A stretch of 5,288 nucleotides of DNA from Anaerolineales bacterium (GTDB lineage: Bacteria; Chloroflexota; Anaerolineae; Anaerolineales; DRMV01): NCBI GenBank assembly GCA_026991215.1, contig JALXBY010000216.1:1-5288 (forward strand). The letters run 5' to 3'. Positions 1 through 5,186 of this stretch are shown piece by piece. How positions within the stretch are numbered: the stretch's first letter is position 1; the number at the start of each line of letters is the position of its first letter. The notes beneath the pieces were generated by a model. The model was not told where the DNA came from, did no database searches, and saw only the letters and a program-made list of their open reading frames with translations. The position numbers and the translations under genes were made by a program.

Positions 1-21
1 GGTGCTTTGGATGTGCATCAT
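1..21 (-). CDS. 5' end of an unidentified gene leaving the window
   Basis: On the minus strand a good SD (GGAGG, plus positions 26-30) is followed by two consecutive ATG codons at 21-19 and 18-16, then codons for His-Ile-Gln-Ser-Thr before the sequence ends. The second ATG sits 7 bases from GGAGG, the spacing used by the PaaK-like and lipoprotein genes here, so it may be the true start; the first is only 4 bases away. A promoter-like element lies just upstream at 65-73. Too little protein is present to suggest a function. The gene lies 121 bases downstream of the reductase in the same direction and appears to have its own promoter. Confidence 0.5.
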
Positions 22-64
22 CCTTCCTCCTTGTTTGTACGAACACCAACCAAAGGGAATGCTC

Positions 65-73
65 ACTATACCA
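65..73 (-). promoter_or_regulatory. Extended -10 promoter for the left-edge gene
   Basis: Read on the minus strand, the bases are TGGTATAGT: a TG-n extension followed by TATAGT, which matches five of six bases of the sigma-70 -10 consensus. No convincing -35 hexamer lies 16-18 bases upstream, as is common for extended -10 promoters. Transcription would begin near 58 and give a leader of about 37-40 bases before the ATG pair at 16-21. Confidence 0.4.
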
Positions 74-142
74 GGGAGATGTGATAAAGGATCAGGGCTG
101 GAACCCTGTGTCCCGAAGTTTGAAGCGGTGACCCAATATCTG

Positions 143-928
143 TCACGGGATGGGGACGCCCCGCGCGGTGAGCCAGGAGCGCAGGGGTTCCTCGTAGTAG
201 GCCAAAAAGCGGCCGTTCCATTCGTGGGGCGCGGCCAAGGCCAGGTGGGCCACCATCCGCCCGATGACCTCCGGCGGCACCAGGCGGCCTTCTTCCTTGT
301 AGCGTATGAAGCGCTCGTACCATTCCCGCGGCATGGCCCTGGCGCCTTCCCGGCGGATGTCGGCCTGCATGTCCGTATCCACCACGCCGGGCCGGAAGGC
401 GATGGCCGTGATTTCCGGCTCCTCCAGGGCCAGCACCGCGGTCACGTGGTTCAACGCGGCCTTGGCCGCGCAGTACGCACCCCAGCCGGGGAAGGCCCGG
501 ACCGCTGCGCCGCTGGAGATGTTGACGACCCGGCCCCGTTGTGCCCGGAGCGCGGGCAGGGCTTCTTTGACCAGCATCACCGCGGCCAGCAGGTTGACCC
601 GCCAGTTTTGCATCCAGGCTTCGGGGTCGGCCTCTTCGATGCGGGCCAGGGGCAGGATGATGCCCGCGTTGTTCACCACCGCGTCGATGCGGTCCCAGTG
701 CTCAAGCGCGGTCTGCACCATCCGCCGCGGGGTTTCGGGGTCGCCAATATCCCCAGCCACGACCTGCACCGCGGCCCCCAACGCCTGGACCTGCTGCGCC
801 ACTTCGTGTAGCCGTTCCTGATTGCGGGCATTGAGCACCAGGTTGGCGCCCAACTCGGCCAGGGCCAGGGCCGTGCCCGCGCCCAGGCCGCGAGACGCAC
901 CGGTGACCAGAACAACAGGTCGGGACAT
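143..928 (-). CDS. Short-chain dehydrogenase/reductase (classical SDR, NADPH type likely)
   Basis: A 261-residue cytosolic oxidoreductase of the classical SDR family, which uses NAD(P)H to reduce a carbonyl or oxidise an alcohol. The Rossmann cofactor motif TGASRGLG is at residues 9-16, Asp60 follows the third strand, and NNAG is at 86-89. The catalytic tetrad is complete: Asn112, Ser139, Tyr152 and Lys156, with the usual Ser-x12-Tyr-x3-Lys spacing. Arg35 after the second strand favours NADPH. The motif RPGVVDTDMQ at 179-188 recalls the benzil/sepiapterin-reductase-like branch (Bacillus YueD, yeast YIR035C/YIR036C), but the substrate cannot be read from sequence. Length is normal for the family. 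The start is set by AGGAGG at plus positions 935-940, six bases upstream. The 7-bp repeat array begins just beyond this SD, so the promoter must lie within or beyond the array. The nearest neighbours give no pathway. Confidence 0.93.
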   Translation of the reverse strand: MSRPVVLVTGASRGLGAGTALALAELGANLVLNARNQERLHEVAQQVQALGAAVQVVAGDIGDPETPRRMVQTALEHWDRIDAVVNNAGIILPLARIEEADPEAWMQNWRVNLLAAVMLVKEALPALRAQRGRVVNISSGAAVRAFPGWGAYCAAKAALNHVTAVLALEEPEITAIAFRPGVVDTDMQADIRREGARAMPREWYERFIRYKEEGRLVPPEVIGRMVAHLALAAPHEWNGRFLAYYEEPLRSWLTARGVPIP

Positions 929-947
929 GGCAGGCCTCCTGGAGTGG

Positions 948-1080
948 TCGGTGGTTGATGGTCGATGGTCGTTCGTCGATGGTCGATAGTCGTTCGTCGT
1001 TCGTCGATGGTCGGTGGTCGATGGTCGGTGGTCGATGGTCGTTGGTCGTTGGTTGGTGGTTGGTGGGCGGTCGTCGTTAG
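948..1080. repeat. Degenerate 7-bp tandem array, 19 units, consensus TCGATGG
   Basis: Nineteen consecutive 7-base units run without a phase break. They are TCGATGG (five times), TCGGTGG (three), TCGTTCG (three), TCGTTGG (two), TTGGTGG (two) and four single variants. The 14-base combination TCGATGG-TCGGTGG occurs twice in tandem at 1004-1031. The plus strand is almost entirely G and T with one C per unit; the minus strand is C/A-rich. Both strands stay open in some frames only because the repeat contains few stops, and the resulting peptides are low-complexity. Short heptameric tandem repeats of this kind (STRR) are described in cyanobacteria; similar arrays are inferred here. The array lies between two divergent genes and begins seven bases beyond the SD of the reductase gene. 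Confidence 0.9.
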
Positions 1081-1085
1081 GGGAA

Positions 1086-1116
1086 GCGCACTGCGCACTG
1101 CGGACTGCGCACTGCG
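1086..1116. repeat. Second short 7-bp tandem array, consensus GCGCACT
   Basis: Four full heptamers (GCGCACT, GCGCACT, GCGGACT, GCGCACT) are followed by a partial GCG. The array starts five bases after the TCGATGG array ends. The unit sequence is unrelated but the period is the same. It contains the self-complementary AGTGCGCACT-type core, so single strands could fold into small hairpins. No coding role is likely. Confidence 0.8.
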
Positions 1117-1225
1117 TCGCCCGAAAAGATTAACACCGTTAGCCTCCAACCGCCATGCAAAATACGGCCAAAAAGATGCCCAAGAAGCAATGTGGCGGGT
1201 ATCGACCCCAGACCCACTGGTACAT

Positions 1226-1249
1226 TTGACAGGCGGGATTATCATTCCG
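1226..1249 (+). promoter_or_regulatory. Possible promoter/metalloregulator half-site upstream of the ABC gene
   Basis: The non-coding stretch 1121-1298 before the ABC gene holds one notable element. TATCAT at 1240-1245 matches five of six bases of a -10 box, and CTGGTA at 1217-1222 is a weak -35 with 17-base spacing. A TTGACA at 1226-1231 is perfect but lies only 8 bases from TATCAT. Overlapping the -10, GATTATCATTCC (1237-1248) matches 11 of 12 bases of one arm of a Fur/Zur-type palindrome (GATTATCATTTC). The opposite arm is absent. Control by iron or zinc is therefore only a suggestion. I see no cobalamin riboswitch box here. Confidence 0.25.
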
Positions 1250-1298
1250 TCCGAACCGATGTCCGCTGTCTTCCGGGGCGCGTTTTCGGAACCGAGCC

Positions 1299-2075
1299 AT
1301 GCTCCAGGTCAAGGACGTTCATGCGGGCTATTCAGGGCGGAAGGTGTTGCACGGGGTTTCCCTGCACGTTGACGTGGGGGAAGTCGTTGCCCTGGTGGGC
1401 CCCAACGGCGCGGGGAAGACCACCTTGCTCCGGGTCATCAGCGGGGTGCTTCGGCCTCAGCGTGGGCAGGTGCGCTGGCAGGGGCAGGATATGTTACGTC
1501 ACCCGCCGCGCGCCCGGGCCCGGCTGGTCGCCGTGGTCCCCCAAAGCCGAGAGGGACCCCTGGCCTTTACCGTCGAACAGACGGTGCTCCTGGGCCGCAC
1601 GCCGTACATGGGCTGGTTGGGTGTGCCCGGGCCGCGCGACCGCCGGGCCGTGGAGCAGGCCCTGGCTTTGGCCGATCTGACGCACCTGCGGCACCGTCGC
1701 TTGTCCGAACTTTCGGGCGGGGAACAACAGCGGGTGCTGCTGGCCCGGGCCCTGGCCCAGGAAACACCCATCCTGCTTCTGGACGAACCCACGACCCACC
1801 TGGACCTGTTCTACCAGGCCCATTTCCTGAGCCGGGTGCGGCGGCTGGCCCGGGAAACCCACCGGGCCGTCCTCATCGTTCTGCACGACCTGAACCTGGC
1901 CGCCCTTTACGCGGACCGGGTCTATCTCCTGGCCCGGGGACGGGTGTTCGCCCAGGGCCCGCCGGCCCAGGTCTTCACCCCCGCGCGGTTGGAAGCCGTT
2001 TATGGCTTGAAGGTCCAGGTGCTGCCCCTGGACGGTACGGTCATGGTGGTTCCGAAGACCGAGGCGACAGGGTGA
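1299..2075 (+). CDS. ABC transporter ATP-binding protein, FecE/BtuD/HmuV class
   Basis: A 258-residue nucleotide-binding subunit that would power a type II importer for ferric siderophore, haem or cobalamin at the inner face of the membrane. All ABC motifs are intact: Walker A GPNGAGKT at 34-41, Q-loop Gln82, signature LSGGEQQR at 138-145, Walker B ILLLDEP at 158-164, D-loop THLDL at 166-170 and switch His196. The segment after the Q-loop (FTVEQTVLLGRTPYMG, 90-105) and the LHDLNLAALYADR stretch (195-207) are typical of the FecE/FepC/BtuD group, as is the C-terminal region around 229-252. Length is normal. No SD is visible before the ATG, and no earlier in-frame start exists, so initiation may be weak or leaderless. 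No permease or binding-protein gene adjoins it: upstream is repeat DNA and downstream a convergent gene begins 38 bases away. Substrate cannot be assigned. Confidence 0.92.
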   Translation: MLQVKDVHAGYSGRKVLHGVSLHVDVGEVVALVGPNGAGKTTLLRVISGVLRPQRGQVRWQGQDMLRHPPRARARLVAVVPQSREGPLAFTVEQTVLLGRTPYMGWLGVPGPRDRRAVEQALALADLTHLRHRRLSELSGGEQQRVLLARALAQETPILLLDEPTTHLDLFYQAHFLSRVRRLARETHRAVLIVLHDLNLAALYADRVYLLARGRVFAQGPPAQVFTPARLEAVYGLKVQVLPLDGTVMVVPKTEATG

Positions 2076-2113
2076 ACACGCCAGGGGCGCGCGGGTTCAG
2101 GGAGAACGGGGCT

Positions 2114-3295
2114 TCACTTCCACTCCCGGGTATCCACCAGAGGCTCCGCGTCTTCAGGCAGCGCATCCACGATTTCGGCTTCTACCCGGAGTTTGAGGAC
2201 CTCCCGGGCCGTTTCTTTGAAGCGTTCCATCCAGTCCGCCGGCATCGGGGCTTCCAGCACCATGTTGATGCGCAAGTGGTCCCGGTGTTGGGCATCCCGG
2301 TAGACCACGGCCTGCCAGCGTTTCACCTGGGGGAAGCGGGCCATGAGTTGCTGCAGCTGGCGGGGGTGTACGAACAGCCCGCGCACTTTCACCGCATCCC
2401 CCACCCGGCCGCGCCAGCCCATCAGCCGGGGCGACGTGCGACCGCACGGGCATGGTTCGGTGTTGAGTGCCGAAAGGTCCCCGGTGCCGAAGCGGATGAG
2501 CGCGTACTCCTTCTGGAACAGGGTGACCACCACCTCGCCCACCTCGCCCGGGGGCAGCGGGCGGCCGGTGTTGATGTCGCAAATCTGCACCAGCACGCCT
2601 TCGGGGACGTGCCAGCCATCTTCGTATTCGCACTCGTAGCCCAGGTTGCCGCATTCCGCGGTGCCGTAGCCCTGGCGCACGATTTCCACGCCCTTGTCGT
2701 GCAGGGCCTGCCGCAAGGAGGGGGGCAGGGGTTCCGCGGTCACGAAGGCCTTGCGGACCTGCAGTTGCAGCCCCATTTCCTCGGCCTTGTTGAGCAGGGC
2801 CAGCAGGTAGGAGGGCAGGCCCACGTACCCGGTGACGCCCAGCGCGTGCATGGCCTGGACCTGGAGTTCCAGTTGCCCTACGCCGCCCGGCACCACCGTG
2901 CATCCCACCCGGCGCAGCCCTTCCTCGAACATGGCTCCGGCCGGGGTCAGGTGGTAACTGAACGCGTTCAGGACCACGTCGTCGGGCGTGAAGCCGGCCG
3001 CTTCCAGGGCTTCGGCCCAGCGCCAGTAGTCCGGGGCCAGGCCCTCGGGGTCGTAAATCGGCCCGGGGGACTGGAAAATCCGTTTGAGATGGGTGACGGG
3101 CACGGCCAGCAGGCCGCCAAAGGGCGGGTCCTGGGCCTGCAGTTCCACCAGGTCGTCCTTGCGGAGTACGGGAATCCGGGCCAGGTCTTCCTCGGTACGG
3201 ATGTCCTCAGGGCGAAGGCCGGCTTCGTCCAGGCGCCGGGCAAAACCCGGGGCCCGACGGTAGAAGTGCTGTACCAGTTCCGCAATCTGCGACAT
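2114..3295 (-). CDS. PaaK-like adenylate-forming protein with degenerate P-loop
   Basis: A 393-residue member of the phenylacetate-CoA ligase (PaaK) branch of the AMP-forming acyl-CoA synthetase superfamily, which activates aryl acids as adenylates and then thioesters. Recognisable parts are the N-terminal helix region with DLARIPVLRKDDL (37-49), the adenylate-binding YGTAE (210-214), GTGD (270-273), the CPCGRT turn (282-287) and the hinge region GRVGDAVKVRG (296-306). The SSGTTGKP-type P-loop expected near residue 75 is replaced by FQSPGPIYDP (74-83). The C-terminal segment LPEDAEPLVDTREWK lacks the usual RxxGKAxR lysine motif. The protein is shorter than the roughly 430-residue PaaK norm. 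An upstream in-frame GTG would add six residues, but the ATG at 3295 has a near-perfect SD. It is the last gene of a probable three-gene operon, 51 bases after the 59-residue gene. True ligase activity is uncertain. Confidence 0.87.
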   Translation of the reverse strand: MSQIAELVQHFYRRAPGFARRLDEAGLRPEDIRTEEDLARIPVLRKDDLVELQAQDPPFGGLLAVPVTHLKRIFQSPGPIYDPEGLAPDYWRWAEALEAAGFTPDDVVLNAFSYHLTPAGAMFEEGLRRVGCTVVPGGVGQLELQVQAMHALGVTGYVGLPSYLLALLNKAEEMGLQLQVRKAFVTAEPLPPSLRQALHDKGVEIVRQGYGTAECGNLGYECEYEDGWHVPEGVLVQICDINTGRPLPPGEVGEVVVTLFQKEYALIRFGTGDLSALNTEPCPCGRTSPRLMGWRGRVGDAVKVRGLFVHPRQLQQLMARFPQVKRWQAVVYRDAQHRDHLRINMVLEAPMPADWMERFKETAREVLKLRVEAEIVDALPEDAEPLVDTREWK

Positions 3296-3301
3296 CCCAG
3301 G

Positions 3302-3310
3302 ACCTCCTTT
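3302..3310 (-). promoter_or_regulatory. Strong SD that fixes the PaaK-like start
   Basis: Read on the minus strand, AAAGGAGGT is fully complementary to the anti-SD end of typical 16S rRNA. It lies 7 bases (from GGAGG) before the ATG at 3295-3293. The alternative upstream GTG start falls on this SD itself and is therefore unlikely. Confidence 0.8.
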
Positions 3311-3346
3311 CACGCGTGTGGAAACCCCTGCATCGGGCCGTCAACC

Positions 3347-3526
3347 TCACTTGCGGCCAAGGATTTTCTCCATGAGTTGCAGGAATTCCTCCCATTCTTC
3401 CTGGAAGAAATGGAGGGTCACGCTGCCCAGTTCCACGTGGTAGGTCATCTCGCCGTCGGGTTCCTCTGCGGCCCAGGCAATGAAGTGTTTGGTCTCGGCC
3501 ATGACCATGGTTTCGACTTCCTTCAT
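3347..3526 (-). CDS. Small acidic protein of unknown function (59 aa)
   Basis: A short gene, not recognised. Its ATG (3526-3524) overlaps the TGA of the AI-2E-family gene (3525-3523) in an ATGA arrangement, and a GGAGG SD at plus positions 3535-3539 lies 8 bases upstream inside that gene, so translational coupling is likely. The product is strongly acidic (12 Glu and 1 Asp against 5 Lys/Arg), with no signal peptide or membrane segment. The pattern suggests an N-terminal helix (3-20), two short beta strands in MTYHVELGSVTLHF (27-40), and a C-terminal amphipathic helix FQEEWEEFLQLMEKIL (41-56). It ends 51 bases before the PaaK-like gene. Position, SD and sensible composition support a real gene; a role as a small partner or regulator of either neighbour is inference only. 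Confidence 0.8.
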   Translation of the reverse strand: MKEVETMVMAETKHFIAWAAEEPDGEMTYHVELGSVTLHFFQEEWEEFLQLMEKILGRK

Positions 3527-4815
3527 GGCTTACGCCTCCATAGGGGGATGCTCGAAGGATGGGCGTCCCGGTCCCGTTCGGCGGGCGGTTCGTTTTCCGG
3601 TGTTTCGGGCGGGTTCACCATGGCGCGTTTGGTCCGCTCCCAGAGGCGACGCCACCAGGACGGCTCCACTTGCTGTACGGTAAGGGGGGTCGCGCTCCAG
3701 GGGTCCAGGTCCACCATTTTGTAGAGCACGTAGCGCAGCAGCAGCCGGCCGGAAGCCACCACCGGCGCGGCCAGCATGAAGCCAATCAGCCCGATGAAGC
3801 GCCCCAGCAAGAACGCGGCCAGGAGCACCGAGGCTGGATGCACCCCCAGGATGTGCCCGAACAGCCGGGGCATGACCACGTTGTCGAAAATCTGGTCCAC
3901 GGCCATCAGGATGCCAATGGTGAGGAGGAGGTGCTTCCAGGGCGTCAGTCCCCAGAAGTTCGTGGGTTGCAGAAGTACAATCAGGCCCACGACCACATAG
4001 ACGATGGCCGGACCCACGTAGGGGAGGAACCGGGCCAGCCCCACGAGTACGGCCAGGCCCAGGCTGTAGCGCACGCCCAACAGGGTGAGCAGGATGGAGG
4101 CCAGAATCGTAACCACCACGAACGCGGTGAACTGCCCCCGCAAGAAGGTGTGCCAGATGTGGGCCAGTTCGTCCTGCAGCCGCTGAAGGTCCTGCTGCAC
4201 CGACTGGGGGAGCAGGTCCGTGGGCATCCAGGAGAAGGCCTGGGGACCGGATTCGGTGAGCAGGAAGTACGAAATCAACAGGATGAAGAGCAGCCAGCCC
4301 AACAGGGAAAGGGTATGGGTAGCAATCACCCGAACCACGCTGCCCACCTGCCCCAGCAGGGGCTGGACCCCGGCCAGGAATTGCTGGGTAACGGCCTCCC
4401 AGTCGTACCGGGTGAAGTCCAGACGGAAGGGGCCAAACTGGTACACCGAAGTGGAAAGGGCTTCCAGCCGTTGGGGCAGGTCCTGGGTGGTGAAGGTGAA
4501 GAGTTCGAAGTACAGGCTCTGAACCTGCTGGACCAGAGCAAACCCCAGCCAGACCAAGAGGGCGCTCAGCAGGGCCAGGAGCAGCAGGTAGACCACGGTT
4601 ACCGAAAGGCGCCAACTCAAGGGGGTGTAGCGGTAGACCCAGCGGCACACCGGGTACAGCACATAGGCCAGGACCACCGTCAGGGTGACGGGCGCGATGT
4701 AGGGGCGAAAGGCCACCAAGGCCCCGAACAGCAGACTGACCAGCGTCAACCCGACGATGAGTTTGGTGGTCGCGCTCCAGGGCGCGCCGGTGGTGGGGAG
4801 GTCCTGCCCAGCCAT
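3523..4815 (-). CDS. AI-2E family transporter (PF01594-type membrane protein)
   Basis: A 430-residue polytopic inner-membrane protein of the AI-2E (PerM/TqsA-like) family, whose members export or exchange small molecules or ions; substrates are mostly unproven. Hydrophobic segments fall at about 17-36, 40-60, 70-95, 160-187, 226-247, 250-283, 294-306 and 325-356. Between the third and fourth lies the usual soluble loop (96-158). Family hallmarks are ARFLPYVGPAI (261-271) and the segment from VDQIFDNVVMPRLFG (306-320) through GVHPASVLL (324-332). The tail from about 385 is charged and Pro/Glu-rich, probably cytoplasmic. I chose the ATG at 4815 because the hydrophobic core begins soon after it; the frame stays open 49 codons further to an ATG at 4962, but that extension is unlike the family. 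Neither start has a clear SD. It is the first gene of the probable operon with the 59-aa and PaaK-like genes. Confidence 0.9.
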   Translation of the reverse strand: MAGQDLPTTGAPWSATTKLIVGLTLVSLLFGALVAFRPYIAPVTLTVVLAYVLYPVCRWVYRYTPLSWRLSVTVVYLLLLALLSALLVWLGFALVQQVQSLYFELFTFTTQDLPQRLEALSTSVYQFGPFRLDFTRYDWEAVTQQFLAGVQPLLGQVGSVVRVIATHTLSLLGWLLFILLISYFLLTESGPQAFSWMPTDLLPQSVQQDLQRLQDELAHIWHTFLRGQFTAFVVVTILASILLTLLGVRYSLGLAVLVGLARFLPYVGPAIVYVVVGLIVLLQPTNFWGLTPWKHLLLTIGILMAVDQIFDNVVMPRLFGHILGVHPASVLLAAFLLGRFIGLIGFMLAAPVVASGRLLLRYVLYKMVDLDPWSATPLTVQQVEPSWWRRLWERTKRAMVNPPETPENEPPAERDRDAHPSSIPLWRRKP

Positions 4816-4876
4816 GGCCGAAATGTGGAAGTGGAAGAGGTAGGTTCCGTGGACTTTCGCGATGTTCAGTGGGCAA

Positions 4877-4882
4877 ATTTTA
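4877..4882 (-). promoter_or_regulatory. Candidate -10 box for the AI-2E / 59-aa / PaaK-like operon
   Basis: On the minus strand, TGG-TAAAAT has a TAAAAT hexamer matching five of six -10 bases. The preceding TGG does not form an exact good -35 partner; the bases 17 upstream are only T-rich. Transcription would begin near 4869, giving a leader of about 54 bases to the ATG at 4815. A second candidate, TACAAT, lies further upstream at 4961-4966 beside the 9-bp repeat. Neither is secure. Confidence 0.28.
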
Positions 4883-4972
4883 CCATGACTCCGCTCCAAA
4901 AAGAGGCTTGCTGTCCAGGCGCATGGTGTTTTTCGAGTCCTAACGAGAGAGTCAAACAGCATTGTATTTTCT

Positions 4973-4999
4973 CACGGAGGCGCAGAGAACACAGAGGGA
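4973..4999. repeat. 9-bp-periodic dispersed-type repeat
   Basis: Three 9-base units, CACGGAGGC, GCAGAGAAC and ACAGAGGGA, run in tandem, sharing a CAGAG/CGGAG core. This resembles a short GA-rich element (cacggaggcgcagag... or its complement ctctgtg...ctctgtg) that I recall as scattered through intergenic regions of many environmental bacterial genomes; that recollection is not verified here. It lies between the divergent AI-2E and lipoprotein genes. Confidence 0.55.
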
Positions 5000-5002
5000 A
5001 TT

Positions 5003-5031
5003 TTGGGTTTTGCCAACGGATACTCTATATT
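5003..5031 (+). promoter_or_regulatory. Candidate sigma-70 promoter for the lipoprotein gene
   Basis: TATATT at 5026-5031 matches five of six -10 bases, with TTGGGT (three of six) at 5003-5008 and a 17-base spacer. The start of transcription would be near 5038, leaving a leader of about 150 bases before the ATG at 5187. The leader contains a possible 6-bp stem, GTTTGG (5070-5075) with CCAAAC (5090-5095), and a near-direct repeat TTGGTTAGG/TTGGTTATG (5072 and 5101). I recognise no riboswitch class in it. Confidence 0.35.
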
Positions 5032-5186
5032 CGCTGTGTGAGCATATGTCAGAACATGAAAATACCTGGGTTTGGTTAGGTCACGATAGCCAAACGAGCC
5101 TTGGTTATGTATCATAGAGACCGCATCCAGTGGGGCGGTTAAACCCATAAATGCTTTCAAAACATCACCAAAAGGGAGGAAGCAGG

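Noticed and set aside
93..108. Hairpin CAGGG-ctggaa-CCCTG downstream of the reductase as a terminator
   Set aside because: Only a 5-bp stem, and on the minus strand it is followed by ATCCTTTATC rather than a T tract, so it is too weak to call.
2..811. Plus-strand 269-codon open frame over the reductase
   Set aside because: Antisense to a reductase with a complete catalytic tetrad; no SD and no domain.
673..1245. Minus-strand frame including an Asp/Arg/Thr/Pro repeat peptide
   Set aside because: The middle is the translated heptamer array, low-complexity in every frame, and the end overlaps the reductase in a wrong frame. The open frame reflects the lack of stops in the repeat.
1121..1298. 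Cobalamin riboswitch before a BtuD-like ATPase
   Set aside because: I looked for the conserved B12 box and the GCCACTG element and found neither.
965..1372. Plus-strand 135-codon frame across the heptamer array
   Set aside because: Same reason: Trp/Arg/Val-rich repeat translation, then out of frame with the ABC gene.
2073..2116. Bidirectional terminator between the convergent ABC and PaaK-like genes
   Set aside because: Only a 4-bp CGCC-agg-GGCG stem (2079-2089) and a loose TGAAC/GTTCA pair, with no T tract on either strand.
3311..3318. Perfect palindrome CACGCGTG beside the SD of the PaaK-like gene
   Set aside because: Eight-base palindromes are frequent in GC-rich DNA and the sequence cannot form a hairpin with a loop; no supporting second copy.
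2072..3724. Plus-strand 550-codon open frame beginning at a GTG that overlaps the ABC stop codon
   Set aside because: It runs antisense to the PaaK-like and 59-aa genes, which have clear family motifs and SDs. The product is His/Gln/Gly-rich with no recognisable domain, as expected of a shadow frame in GC-rich DNA. The GTGA overlap is coincidental.
3559..5079. Plus-strand 506-codon open frame
   Set aside because: Antisense to the AI-2E-family gene and very rich in Gln, His, Gly and Glu, the mirror of hydrophobic codons on the other strand. No SD or family motif.
4972..5160. Minus-strand 62-codon open frame in the intergenic stretch
   Set aside because: It starts at TTG with no SD, covers the dispersed repeat, and has no recognisable pattern.
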